A stretch of DNA of 36,620 nucleotides from assembly GCA_018266105.1 (NCBI GenBank), contig JAFEBA010000014.1, positions 1-36,620 on the forward strand, given 5' to 3'. The translations under genes were made by a program, and so were the position numbers. Shown here piece after piece: positions 16,937 through 24,437 of the stretch. Positions within the stretch are counted from its first letter, which is position 1. The number at the start of each line of letters is the position of its first letter. The stretch is from a bacterium (GTDB lineage Bacteria > Vulcanimicrobiota > Xenobia > Xenobiales > JADMJV01). Under the pieces are notes generated by a model. It saw only the letters and a list, made by a program, of their open reading frames with translations, was not told where the DNA came from and made no database searches.

Positions 16937-17500
16937 TCAACCAAGATTTTCACTGGCCTGGCGGGCCAGAGCCTGCAGACTCTCGCTGGATTGCCCGGCT
17001 CGGGCCCGGATGGCCAGGCTGTGCAGCCAGGCGGCTGCCTGGCGAGCGCGCGGGATGGGGTCTCGTTCTCCATCCAGGCTGCGGAAGTAGTCGGTCAGGG
17101 CGCGATCCAACTCCTCCAGGGTCTGATTGACCAGGGCCGCGATGGCCGGGGAACTGGTGGCTTCCACCGTAGCCGTGCAGACAATCATGCAGCCCCGCGA
17201 TTGATAGAGCTCCAGCGCCCCCAGGTAGAACCCGAGCAGGTCTCGGTCGGCCAGCAGCCGCCGGATCCCCTGGCCCAGGAGCTGGCGGAAGTGTTGCAAG
17301 GCAGCCAGATACATCTGCTCTTTGTTGCCGAAAGCTGCGTAGAGGCTGGGGCGTCCCATCCCGGTGGCCTGGCTCAGGTCGTCCAGCGAGACCGAGGAGT
17401 AACCTCGTTCCCAGAAACTCTCCAGAATGGCCTGGCGAGCTCGGGCTTCGTCAAAAACTCGTGGTCGGCCCCGTAGTTTCTTTTTTGTATCGTTCTGCAT
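16937..17500 (-). CDS. TetR/AcrR family repressor
   Basis: 187 residues. A basic N-terminus (KKKLRGRPRVFDEARARQAI) leads into the TetR helix-turn-helix at ~28-60 (VSLDDLSQATGMGRPSLYAAF, GNKEQMYLAAL). The rest is the helical ligand-binding domain (RGCMIVCTATVEA and following), as in the AcrR-like group with TetR_C domains. It is divergent from a glutathione S-transferase with only 67 bases between starts, so it most likely represses that gene and itself and responds to an electrophile. No clear operator palindrome was found in the gap. Confidence 0.9.
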   Translation of the reverse strand: MQNDTKKKLRGRPRVFDEARARQAILESFWERGYSSVSLDDLSQATGMGRPSLYAAFGNKEQMYLAALQHFRQLLGQGIRRLLADRDLLGFYLGALELYQSRGCMIVCTATVEATSSPAIAALVNQTLEELDRALTDYFRSLDGERDPIPRARQAAAWLHSLAIRARAGQSSESLQALARQASENLG

Positions 17501-17508
17501 AAAAAACC

Positions 17509-17537
17509 TTGACTGGAGTGTTTTTGTGCGATATGGT
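17509..17537 (+). promoter_or_regulatory. Sigma70-like promoter for the glutathione S-transferase
   Basis: TTGACT at 17509-17514 and TATGGT at 17532-17537 are separated by exactly 17 bases, a good vegetative promoter pointing toward the GST start at 17568. It lies inside the 67-base gap from the divergent TetR gene, where a repressor would easily block it. Confidence 0.6.
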
Positions 17538-17567
17538 TCAAAAATCTAAGGAAGGGACCTTCTCCCC

Positions 17568-18191
17568 ATGAAACTCTTTTTCAGTCCGATGACCTGTTCT
17601 CTGGCCACCCGCATTGCTCTCTGTGAAGCCGGCCTGGACGGCCAGGTGGATTTCCAGAGGGTCGACCTGCACACCAGGACCCTGGCGGATGGCAGCTCCT
17701 ATCTGGACATTTCACCCAAGGGGGCGGTGGCTGCCCTGCAGACCGAGGACGGCCAGTTGCTCACGGAAAACGCGGCCATTTTGCAGTATGTGGCCGATCG
17801 GGCCCCGGCCAGCGGTCTGGCTCCCGCGGCCGGCAGCTTTGAGCGTTATCGACTTCAAGAGTGGCTCAGCTTCGTGGGGACAGAACTTCACAAGCACGTC
17901 TTCTACAGCATCTTCAACCCCTTTTCGCCCGAGGCCAGCCGGGACTACGCGCGTTCCCAGGCCGCGCCTCCGCGGTTTGCTCATCTGGAACAACACTTGA
18001 AGCTGCAGGCCTTTCTGGTGGGCAATCAGTTCACCGTCGCGGACGCCTACCTGGTGACCGTGCTGAACTGGGTCGAGCGGGCCGGCTTGAGTCTGGAACC
18101 CTGGCCGGCGGTGGCGGCCTACCGCGAGCGCCTTCGCCAGCGCCCGGCGGTGGCGCGCGCCATGCAGTCGGAGATGGCTATGCTGGTGTGA
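17568..18191 (+). CDS. Glutathione S-transferase (beta class, GstA-like)
   Basis: 207 residues, normal for the family. The N-terminal thioredoxin-like domain carries Cys10 in SPMTCSLATRIAL, the position used by beta-class bacterial GSTs such as E. coli GstA. It also has SPKGAVAALQ with the cis-Pro region changed to Ala and LLTENAAILQYVAD, with the Glu-Asn of the glutathione site. The helical C-domain contains GTELHKHVFYSIFNP and the fold capping motif GNQFTVADAYLVTVLNW. It should conjugate glutathione, or a similar thiol, to electrophiles in the cytoplasm. A 17-base-spaced promoter lies upstream and a divergent TetR repressor probably controls it. Confidence in the family is high. Confidence 0.92.
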   Translation: MKLFFSPMTCSLATRIALCEAGLDGQVDFQRVDLHTRTLADGSSYLDISPKGAVAALQTEDGQLLTENAAILQYVADRAPASGLAPAAGSFERYRLQEWLSFVGTELHKHVFYSIFNPFSPEASRDYARSQAAPPRFAHLEQHLKLQAFLVGNQFTVADAYLVTVLNWVERAGLSLEPWPAVAAYRERLRQRPAVARAMQSEMAMLV

Positions 18192-18269
18192 GGGTTTTCG
18201 ATATATTCTCAGCCCCCAGTTTTATTCTCGGATTGGATATAAAGCGCCGATCAGGCGATTCAGGCCGCT

Positions 18270-18815
18270 CTATCTAGCATCGTCGAGAGGCCTCGGTTTG
18301 AACTCATCCAGTGACCTCATGGTCTGGCTATGCCGGTGGGGGAATTCGCCGGTGACCTGGTTCTGCTCGTTACGGAAGGTCATTTCCGGCTCGGACTTTG
18401 GAAGATTCGTGTTGAGGCGGATTCGCTTCAGTGCTCCGCCCATCTCTAAGCCTGAGCACCCACGAGTGGAGGTTGCGGCCAGGGCCACGAAGGACGACTG
18501 GTCTGCACTTTGCATGTAGAGACTCGCGCTGCCCTCGTGATCGGCAATGACCCCCAGTTGAACCTGCACCAGCCGGTTTGAGCCAACCAACCGCAGAACC
18601 GGTTGGCCTTTGTCGAGCTCCAGCATAGCTCGCTCGGCCCCAGCAGAGTCCACCAATACGAACCGGCCGGAGCGACATTCGTCGGGCTGAGCTTCGGCAT
18701 GAGCTCGAGCGCAGGAGAGGCCCCAGATGGCCAGGCTTGCAAGCAGTGCCGCCTTCCATCTGCGTTCATTCGATTCCAGTCGAGCCAGTCGCTGTTCAAG
18801 AGCCAGGTCGTGCAT
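18270..18815 (-). CDS. Membrane-anchored protein of unknown function
   Basis: 181 residues from the ATG at 18815, seven bases after AAGGA. An N-terminal helix (LALEQRLARLESNERRWK) is followed by a hydrophobic segment (AALLASLAIWGLSCARAHA, ~22-41), so it is a signal anchor or cleaved signal. Residues ~48-140 are beta-rich with repeating strand units: RFVLVDSAGAERAMLELD, PVLRLVGSNRLVQVQLGV, ASLYMQSADQSSFVALAA. Such units occur in proteins that carry D-x-x-G beta repeats, but I recognise no named family. The C-terminus is polar. No operator copy lies upstream. The gene is convergent with the GST. Confidence 0.65.
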   Translation of the reverse strand: MHDLALEQRLARLESNERRWKAALLASLAIWGLSCARAHAEAQPDECRSGRFVLVDSAGAERAMLELDKGQPVLRLVGSNRLVQVQLGVIADHEGSASLYMQSADQSSFVALAATSTRGCSGLEMGGALKRIRLNTNLPKSEPEMTFRNEQNQVTGEFPHRHSQTMRSLDEFKPRPLDDAR

Positions 18816-19007
18816 CCAGCCATCCTTTCGTTGTGGGCCGTTCGTTCGCGTCAGCGATTTTCAATCCTTCGATTTCTGGTCGAGGGTCGGGTAGGCGAGC
18901 GGCCCGGGCACGAGCAACAACTGGCCGGCACTCTTTTGAGCAAGCAGGGCCGGAAAAGCCCTCCAAGAATAATCTTCAGAGCGAACGCGAAGGGAATTCA
19001 TCAAGCC

Positions 19008-19910
19008 GTGACTCGACTCGCCAACCGCCCGGGACCTCTGGCTGAAAAACTGGTCAAGAAAGTTCGTCAAAAGTCAGGTCGAAAGATGGCGCCTTTGATG
19101 GCATTTCTTCGGGGCCCGGAGTCACGCCTCGGACTGAAGACGGCGGCCTATCGCATGTCAGAGAGGTCACACCGGGCCTATGTTCAGGTCATGGAAGAAA
19201 TCTCGCAGCTGGTGTATTTGCTGCGTTCTTTCGACGAATTGCGCCCCCTACTGGAATCGCTGAAAGCGGCTGAAGAAGAGTACGTGCCCGGCTATCCACC
19301 GATAAGCCCCCTGACCCAATCGTTCTTCCACACCTGGGCCTATTTCGACTTATGTCACGGGCCGGAACGCGAGACCTTGGGGTCCATCTGCCTGCATCTA
19401 GCTCAGGAGTTCGAAATTCACCCTGAGCGGCTGCGACTGATGCAGGCTCTCTGTGAATCTCGCATGGGTCTCTTTCAACACCAGGGCCCCGAAGCTGACC
19501 AGCTCATCGGGCTGCGCGACCTCATCAGCGGCGAATTCAGCCTCTGCCATTCTCCATCGGGGTATCCTGGTCAGCAAGGGCAGATTTGGTACGCTCGCCT
19601 GTTGCCGGCGGCCAAACCGGAGTGGAAGGATGTGCTCCTGACCACACCCTACGTCATCATTGGCCCGGACCAGCAGGGGTGGCAGGATTACCTCGGGCGT
19701 CATGTCGACCCGGCGGACCACATGAAATTCCCCTCCTCCCCGCGTTATTGGACCGAGTATGTTTTCGAGGGTTACGTCAATCATCTCTCTCAGGCCGTGT
19801 TTCTGGCGGGCCTGCCGGACCGGACGGAGACGCGACCGAACTCTCCCCACTATGACAGCGCCACCTTCAAGCCTTACGAAGCCCTGGCCCGCAAATACCT
19901 GAGAGAATAA
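19008..19910 (+). CDS. Unknown protein, short paralog of the next gene
   Basis: About 300 residues from the GTG at 19008, the start that best matches the paralog's N-terminus; upstream codons overlap the divergent gene and look non-coding. There is no strong Shine-Dalgarno, and the ATG at 19086 is an alternative. The N-terminus is basic (AEKLVKKVRQKSGRK). The core shares order and motifs with the following gene: ETLGSICLHLAQEFEIHPER, LMQALCESRMGLFQHQGPEA, GLRDLISGEF, a Tyr/Gly loop and LLTTPYVI, then YVNHLSQAVFLAGLP. The RDLxTG-type strand looks like a small beta barrel after a helical region. It has no catalytic motif and no signal peptide. Function is unknown; tandem duplication is clear. 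Confidence 0.72.
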   Translation: MTRLANRPGPLAEKLVKKVRQKSGRKMAPLMAFLRGPESRLGLKTAAYRMSERSHRAYVQVMEEISQLVYLLRSFDELRPLLESLKAAEEEYVPGYPPISPLTQSFFHTWAYFDLCHGPERETLGSICLHLAQEFEIHPERLRLMQALCESRMGLFQHQGPEADQLIGLRDLISGEFSLCHSPSGYPGQQGQIWYARLLPAAKPEWKDVLLTTPYVIIGPDQQGWQDYLGRHVDPADHMKFPSSPRYWTEYVFEGYVNHLSQAVFLAGLPDRTETRPNSPHYDSATFKPYEALARKYLRE

Positions 19911-19980
19911 CCCATAATCCGGCAGCCGATCCAGCAAGCCCCACGCGGGAAACTGGCTGTGGCCTGAGAAGGGCGACCCG

Positions 19981-21816
19981 ATGAAACAGACTCTTGCTTC
20001 CCGCCTGCTGCGCAAATTTCAACCCAAGCCCACTCGTGAGGCCCAGCCGGTGGTGCGCTACCTACGCTCCCACCTCTGCACTGATCCACCGGATTCGACG
20101 GCCGACGTGCTCGCCAGCCTGATGGGCCTGGCCGAGGCGCTGGAAGATTTTTCCGAGCTGGATGCGCTGCTGGAGCGCCAGCAGGCCGCTTTGCGCGAGT
20201 TTAAGCCGGGGGAACCGCCGGCCAGCCCGGTGACCTTCGCCTTCTTTTATTACCTGACCTATTTCGGCGCTCCTTACGGGAATCAGAAGGAAACTCTGGG
20301 CACGGTGCTCTTCGAGTTATGCCGCGCCTATTCCATCCATCCTCAGCGCCTGAAAATGATGGAAGCGCTGAATCGTTGCTCGATTGGCTGGTTCCAGCAC
20401 GAGGGCCCAAAAGACGACAAAGTGCTGTTGCGCGACCTCAGCACCGGGCGGCTGCTGGAGACCGTGCTTGAGGTGGAATATCAGGGGGAGGCCGGAGAAG
20501 TCTGGCTGGGCTGTCTGGTGGAGTGGGAGACTCCGCGCTGGGTCACCATGCCTTACGTGTTGCGCGGTTCCAATGGCCCGGCGCCGCCCCGTCCCAAGCA
20601 ATGGATCGAGTGGTTGGAGTGGATTCAGGCCTGTTACATCGACCATACCAGCCAGGCCATCTTCCTGGAACTGCCCGAATCCTCAGACGAGGAGGCTCCT
20701 GAAGGCTGTTTCAGTCTGGCCCAACGCTGGGCGCCCCTGGTCGTCCAGGAGGACGAGGAGGAAGAGCCGATACGCCCCCACCTGCTTTTGCTGGTGGATG
20801 AAGCCGGGGAACGAGTGCAGGCCTTTCATCAGCAGGACGAGCGCTTCAGTCCCGAGCAGATTCAAGCCTGGCTGGAACAACAGCGACCTCGGCCAAAGGA
20901 GTTATGGGTCGACGATCCGGCCCTGCAGGCCTACCTTGAAAAGCACTGGCGATTTGGACCTTGTCGACTTAAGACCAGGTTGCCGCGCTTCCAGGCCGCC
21001 TGGCGCTACCTGAGTCGCAGCCTGGCCACCGAGGAAGGCTCGCTGTTGGAATTGCTCGGACCCCAGCGCGCCCGGCGCTTCTACCAGAGCGCCCACGCCT
21101 TCTTTGCCAGCAACCCCTGGGACCACCTCAGCACCGAGGACTGTCTGGCCTACCAGGACCAGGAAGGCACGCTTTGGGGCGTGGTGGTGATGGGGTCTGG
21201 AGGTGAGGAATTTGGGCTGGCATTTTACTCCAGTCCGAGTGAGGCGCTCGAGGCCATTCAGGGCGCCCCGGCCATTCCCACGCTGAGCTTTGCCCTGGCT
21301 GAGGAATGGCTGGTGCCGGCCCAGGATTTGGATTTCCTGGAGAGCTGTCAGCTTCGTTTCTTGCACGACCTTTATCCATGGCTTTGCTACCGGCTTGGAA
21401 CCTCGAGACCGCCTGAGCCCAGGCACGCTCATCTGGTGCACTGGCTGCTGGAGAACATTCCTGAATTCATTAGTGGTGGCTGTGCCGAACTGGTCCGCGA
21501 CCAGTGCAGGCTGGAGCTGCTGGCCAGGCCAGAGGCCGGATTTGAAGAGATGCTCTATGGCGCGTTGCTCACCGGTTGGGGCAAGAAGTCACGCCATGCC
21601 GAGATGTTGGCCGAGTTGCTGGTCGAATTCGCTCGCGATGAGCTTGAAGGCCCGGAGTTGCCCGAAGTCTTGCCACGACTGGTCTCCTTGGGCCAGGAAT
21701 ACCTGGCCGTGCACGGGCGCAAACGCTCAGTGGTGATCGAGTACTTTACAGGACCCACTTCCGATCCGATTCAGCGTCGATTCGGTGACTATTTGGAGAG
21801 CGTCTACCCTGAGTAG
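19981..21816 (+). CDS. Unknown protein, long paralog with DUF6930-like C-terminal half
   Basis: 611 residues. Residues ~1-240 are the same domain as the preceding gene: KETLGTVLFELCRAYSIHPQ, MMEALNRCSIGWFQHEGPKD, LLRDLSTGRLLE, VTMPYVLRG and CYIDHTSQAIFLELP. From ~265 there is an additional region: HLLLLVDEAGERVQAF, then QRPRPKELWVDDPALQAYLE, resembling the DUF6930-type unit that compares a predicted residue to a second half. The C-terminal ~200 residues include many Trp/Tyr and an SEC-C-unlike helical end. The start ATG at 19981 is 70 bases after the upstream stop, so the two may be cotranscribed. No enzyme motif is seen; the DUF6930 comparison is from memory and tentative. Confidence 0.75.
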   Translation: MKQTLASRLLRKFQPKPTREAQPVVRYLRSHLCTDPPDSTADVLASLMGLAEALEDFSELDALLERQQAALREFKPGEPPASPVTFAFFYYLTYFGAPYGNQKETLGTVLFELCRAYSIHPQRLKMMEALNRCSIGWFQHEGPKDDKVLLRDLSTGRLLETVLEVEYQGEAGEVWLGCLVEWETPRWVTMPYVLRGSNGPAPPRPKQWIEWLEWIQACYIDHTSQAIFLELPESSDEEAPEGCFSLAQRWAPLVVQEDEEEEPIRPHLLLLVDEAGERVQAFHQQDERFSPEQIQAWLEQQRPRPKELWVDDPALQAYLEKHWRFGPCRLKTRLPRFQAAWRYLSRSLATEEGSLLELLGPQRARRFYQSAHAFFASNPWDHLSTEDCLAYQDQEGTLWGVVVMGSGGEEFGLAFYSSPSEALEAIQGAPAIPTLSFALAEEWLVPAQDLDFLESCQLRFLHDLYPWLCYRLGTSRPPEPRHAHLVHWLLENIPEFISGGCAELVRDQCRLELLARPEAGFEEMLYGALLTGWGKKSRHAEMLAELLVEFARDELEGPELPEVLPRLVSLGQEYLAVHGRKRSVVIEYFTGPTSDPIQRRFGDYLESVYPE

Positions 21817-21942
21817 CTTCGAACTTGGGCCTTGGCTGAAACCAGTGCGCGGTGGCGGCCTTCGCGCAACTCCCTGGCCAGTTGCAGAAAGGTGTTCGAA
21901 TTTGTCGGGTCAGGTGAGCCAGCAGCTGCGTGAAAGTAAGGA

Positions 21943-22281
21943 TTACTCCAGCAACCTCCTGGCCCTGGCCCTGATCTCATCGCAGAGGTCGGGGGAGATG
22001 CGGCCCGCGAATTCGATTCGACGCTTCTGGTAGTCAAGGCTGCGCAGTTGATCGGTGAGCACCACTCCCTGAATTGCCCCGCTTTTGGGCAAAGGAACTT
22101 CAAAAGGATAACCTTTAGCTTTTGATGTGATGGGACAGATCCACGCCAGGGTACTTTTAGAATTGTAAAAGCCGGGGGATAGCACCACGGCGGGTCGGCG
22201 CCCCGCCTGCTCACGACCTATCTGAGGGTCGAAGTCGATCCAGACCAGATCGCCTCGTTCCGGCAAGTAGTTCTTACTCAC
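21943..22281 (-). CDS. mazF: MazF-type endoribonuclease toxin
   Basis: 112 residues from a GTG at 22281, overlapping the antitoxin stop as GTGA, so translation is coupled. It has the MazF/PemK signature: LPERGDLVWIDFDPQIGREQ, then GRRPAVVLSPGFYN, ICPITSKAKGYPFEVPLP, and VVLTDQLRSLDYQKRR. The conserved Arg of RRPAVV and the Thr of PITS are family catalytic-site positions. MazF cuts mRNA at short sequences and is neutralised by MazE. Downstream of the stop no gene is found until the paralog end at 21816. Confidence 0.93.
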   Translation of the reverse strand: MSKNYLPERGDLVWIDFDPQIGREQAGRRPAVVLSPGFYNSKSTLAWICPITSKAKGYPFEVPLPKSGAIQGVVLTDQLRSLDYQKRRIEFAGRISPDLCDEIRARARRLLE

Positions 22282-22517
22282 CAAAACTCCGTCCCCTGGG
22301 CGGGCCCCCAGTCGATCTCTTGGTGACGATTTTCGGAGGTAATGCCCGCTACCAGTTCCTCCAGGGTGGGAACATGGGCCGTAGGCCGGACCACCAGCTG
22401 GCCATCCACCACCGCGAATTCCACTACGCTGCCTTCGCCGAGGCCCAATTCCGCAATGAGAGTTTTGGGCAACCTTAGAGCCAGACTGTTGCCCCAGCGG
22501 GCAATCTTTGCCTTCAT
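22278..22517 (-). CDS. mazE: MazE-type antitoxin (AbrB-like DNA-binding N-terminus)
   Basis: 79 residues from the ATG at 22517, with AAGGAG six bases before it; the open frame to 22568 has no such site. The SpoVT-AbrB swapped-hairpin motif is seen as IARWGNSLALRLPKTLIAEL and VVEFAVVDGQLVVRPT. The acidic C-terminus (ELVAGITSENRHQEIDW) is the MazF-binding arm. It should bind and inhibit MazF and repress its own promoter. It overlaps the toxin by four bases. The promoter and a possible operator are just upstream. Confidence 0.93.
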   Translation of the reverse strand: MKAKIARWGNSLALRLPKTLIAELGLGEGSVVEFAVVDGQLVVRPTAHVPTLEELVAGITSENRHQEIDWGPAQGTEFW

Positions 22518-22531
22518 GCGCGGCTCCTTGT

Positions 22532-22575
22532 GTGTAGATACAAAGACTATACGAGGGTCGCCCGGCAATCGTCAA
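22532..22575 (-). promoter_or_regulatory. mazEF promoter with a likely operator
   Basis: On the minus strand TTGACG (22575-22570) and TATAGT (22551-22546) are 18 bases apart, directed at mazE. The arms GTGTAG (22532-22537) and CTATAC (22547-22552) form an imperfect inverted repeat overlapping the -10, a plausible site for MazE/MazEF autorepression. The repeat is short, so the operator is tentative. Confidence 0.5.
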
Positions 22576-22747
22576 GGCGGCTTCAGACCGGCTTCATTCC
22601 ATCAAAGTCGGCCTTTGCCATCCCCCGCAAAGCCCCAGGCTTGCCCGAGGAGTGTCAGGCTGATAAGCCAGTGTCCGATTCTCTAGCGGCTACTATCCGG
22701 GCTGTGCCAACTGTCTTTCCAGCCTGCTAGCGGCAGGCCGTCAAGGA

Positions 22748-22888
22748 CTACACCAAAGCCAGCTCGACGCTTTGCTGGCGCGCGAGCGCCCGGGCGGCTT
22801 CGTCGTAAAGTGTTAAGGGGAGTGCCCAGGCGCTAAGACGATCAGATGAGGAAGAGAAACCGTTCGCAAGACGGGCGCTGACCGGATA
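22748..22888 (-). pseudogene. Possible PIN-domain (VapC-like) C-terminal remnant
   Basis: The stretch 22576-22940 holds no intact gene. One minus-strand frame ending at the stop at 22748 reads YPVSARLANGF... and then ALPLTLYDEAARALARQQS followed by VELALV. This recalls the C-terminal helices of VapC PIN domains (YPxxxxL..., LTxYDAxYxALA, then a strand). There is no start or active-site acid in reach, so if real it is a decayed fragment. Similarity is short and judged by eye. The position between mazEF and the HEPN remnant supports a toxin graveyard, weakly. Confidence 0.25.
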
Positions 22889-22940
22889 AGCACCCCAGAG
22901 GCCAAGGATGAGCGGGCTGGAGTGAACACGCGGGCGATAG

Positions 22941-23138
22941 CTATTTTTCGCGGTATTCCGGCGGGAGGATGGACTTCAGCTGAAGTTCGGCTTGGGGCAA
23001 AATTTGCAAACCTTGCCAGACAGCACCGATGATCTCGGGCCCATAGTTGTGCGCCACAGAGTTTCTCAGTCGAACGAGCCGGCGCCAGGGCACACCCGAA
23101 TGCTGGCGTTGGAAATCTTCGGGCCGTGTTGGGAGAAT
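22941..23138 (-). pseudogene. HepT/DUF86-like (HEPN) 3' remnant
   Basis: The last ~65 codons of a minus-strand frame read like the end of a HepT/DUF86 toxin: DFQRQHSGVPWRRLVRLRNS, then RNSVAHNY, which is the R-x4-H HEPN ribonuclease motif with its Tyr, and IIGAVWQGLQILPQ. The N-terminal half of the family is absent; upstream in this frame is unrelated sequence. It is joined at its 5' side to a fragment of an unrelated small gene in another frame (see the next feature). A partner MNT nucleotidyltransferase is not present. Confidence 0.6.
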
Positions 23139-23362
23139 GGCCCCGGCCCGCCGCCCCGAGCATAGGACCGCCAGGCAAGGAACAGGGTCGCCCGCAAGTC
23201 GGCAGGGCCCTCGGGCAGCTCGCCCGAGCGGACGAAGCTCGCTTCCCATTGGCATAAACACCGGATGGCATTCTCACCCCAATGCTTGTAGCCATCAAAG
23301 GCCTGGGCGAATTCAAAGAGCTCTTCCTCACCGGCGGTTTTGGGCGGAACATTGAAATTCAT
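23066..23362 (-). pseudogene. Truncated paralog of the small protein at 31176-31433
   Basis: The 98-codon frame starts at an ATG at 23362. Codons ~18-74 closely match the intact paralog: FDGYKHWGENAI against FNGYEHWGEQAI, SGELPEGPADLRATLF against SGELPEQMADLRAALF, then WRSYARGGGPG. My hand alignment gives 33 identities in 57 positions. Similarity stops at about base 23141; what follows is out-of-frame HepT-like sequence. So this is the 5' part of a gene fused to the 3' part of another, probably by deletion. A truncated protein could still be made. Function of the family is unknown. Confidence 0.6.
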
Positions 23363-23437
23363 TTGGGCTCCTACTTCGTGCCGTCCAAACGGCGGCCGAC
23401 TCCGCCCTGGCTGGCAAAGGTGACTCTGAGAGTATAT

Positions 23438-24067
23438 TTATCCCCTTTCTCGTTGGCTTCGTCTTTGCGAACCATCGAGAAGAATGTCATCCTGGGACTC
23501 GCCGGGTTCCAGGGGGGGAACGGGAAGAGTGTGGGTCGCGAACGGCTTGCCGAACCAGTCAATAAACTCGCCTCGGGCGGACGTGCCTTTGCTGGCGGTC
23601 AGGCCCTGGTTGGTCACCACCACAAAGGCCCTGATGTATTCGGTATCGGCCACGTAGCGGTAGCCGCTGGCGACGAGACGCGGCGACATTTTCTTAGCTT
23701 GTTCCTGGGCTTGGAATTCGGCCTTGAAGCGCCGGGCCTGACTGGAGCCGCGAGTCGGAGTCATGGGATCAGCCCCCCCGACGATTTCCTGGATGACCGT
23801 AACGTCGATGGTGCCGTCTGGTTTTTGCACGATCTTGGTTTTTAGCTTTTCCAGCTCGCCGATCAGATCCACATCCGGCTCACCCTCGCGAGGAAGCTTG
23901 AGGAAGTTGAAGACCTCGCCGCGCTGAGCGATGGGCCGGCCATCGCGCCAACTGACCGAAATCCTGCGGTTGTTCAGGTTGACTTGGGGTGCCTCGGCCG
24001 GCCACTCGAAGGCCAGGCAGGGTAGGGTGATGAGCAACACGAGTGCGATTTCCAAAAGTGATTTCAT
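23438..24067 (-). CDS. Secreted protein with a CARDB-like domain
   Basis: 209 residues with a signal peptide (MKSLLEIALVLLITLPCLAF) and AGGA seven bases before the ATG. Residues ~25-70 (VNLNNRRISVSWRDGRPIAQ, then EVFNFLKLP) resemble the short strand-rich repeat of copper-amine-oxidase N-terminal-like domains. Residues ~140-195 look like a CARDB/Ig-like module: YIRAFVVVTNQGLTASKG, FGKPFATHTLPVPPLEPGES. The last ~15 residues are Arg/Ser-rich and may be a frameshifted end. It is likely an exported protein-protein or cell-surface factor. Operator site C is 21 bases upstream of the start, the closest of the five. Confidence 0.72.
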   Translation of the reverse strand: MKSLLEIALVLLITLPCLAFEWPAEAPQVNLNNRRISVSWRDGRPIAQRGEVFNFLKLPREGEPDVDLIGELEKLKTKIVQKPDGTIDVTVIQEIVGGADPMTPTRGSSQARRFKAEFQAQEQAKKMSPRLVASGYRYVADTEYIRAFVVVTNQGLTASKGTSARGEFIDWFGKPFATHTLPVPPLEPGESQDDILLDGSQRRSQRERG

Positions 24068-24088
24068 GATGCCATCCTATCCACCAGC

Positions 24089-24105
24089 GCGACAAATTTT
24101 GTCGT
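24089..24105. promoter_or_regulatory. Palindromic operator, site C (upstream of the CARDB-like secreted protein)
   Basis: GCGACAAATTTTGTCGT has one broken pair at the outer end. It is 21 bases from the minus-strand ATG at 24067, where a bound repressor would overlap the start region of transcription. It is also 63 bases from a short plus-strand reading frame at 24169. Confidence 0.75.
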
Positions 24106-24168
24106 TTTGTCTATGCCATTCCCGAAAGTGGAGGCCTGGAGCGACAAGCTTTCGAAAAAGCGGAACCG

Positions 24169-24321
24169 ATGAAAGCGCCCGACGCGATGCAGATAGAAAA
24201 GTATCTTGCGACAGGCCGTACTGATTTCGAGATTAAGGATCTGCTGCAGGCGGCCAGTCTTAAGCGCAACGGCTGGAAGGAGATCCTTCGCCAATGTTCG
24301 CACGCGCCACTCTCCGCCTAG
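24169..24321 (+). CDS. Possible 50-codon small protein, divergent from the CARDB-like gene
   Basis: The 370 bases between 24067 and 24438 contain one modest open frame. It runs from an ATG at 24169 to TAG at 24321 with content that looks coding: IEKYLATGRTDFEIKDLLQA, then LKRNGWKEILRQCS, a mixed helical sequence with no long simple runs. There is only a weak upstream purine signal (GCGGAACCG). It shares the intergenic gap with operator site C. It could be a real small gene, a remnant, or chance. Confidence 0.25.
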   Translation: MKAPDAMQIEKYLATGRTDFEIKDLLQAASLKRNGWKEILRQCSHAPLSA

Positions 24322-24437
24322 GTCCATGGTCTGGGCTTCGGGCAGGGCGGCACGCCCGAGTTTGGGGTAGGTCCTGAGCTTGGCAGCCTCCAGCTCTGAG
24401 GGGCGCTCTTTGCATCTCGACCTGCTGAAGGGTTTGT

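Noticed and set aside
18603..19007. 5' extension of the short paralog
   Set aside because: It overlaps the divergent anchored-protein gene and has no similarity to the long paralog's N-terminus, so the start was moved to 19008.
22813..23352. 179-codon minus-strand frame over the HepT region
   Set aside because: Composition is Arg/Pro/Ser-rich without domains; the two other frames carry the recognisable fragments.
24140..24156. Further operator half-site near site C
   Set aside because: GCGACAAGCTTTCGAAA matches only the left half; not counted as a sixth site.
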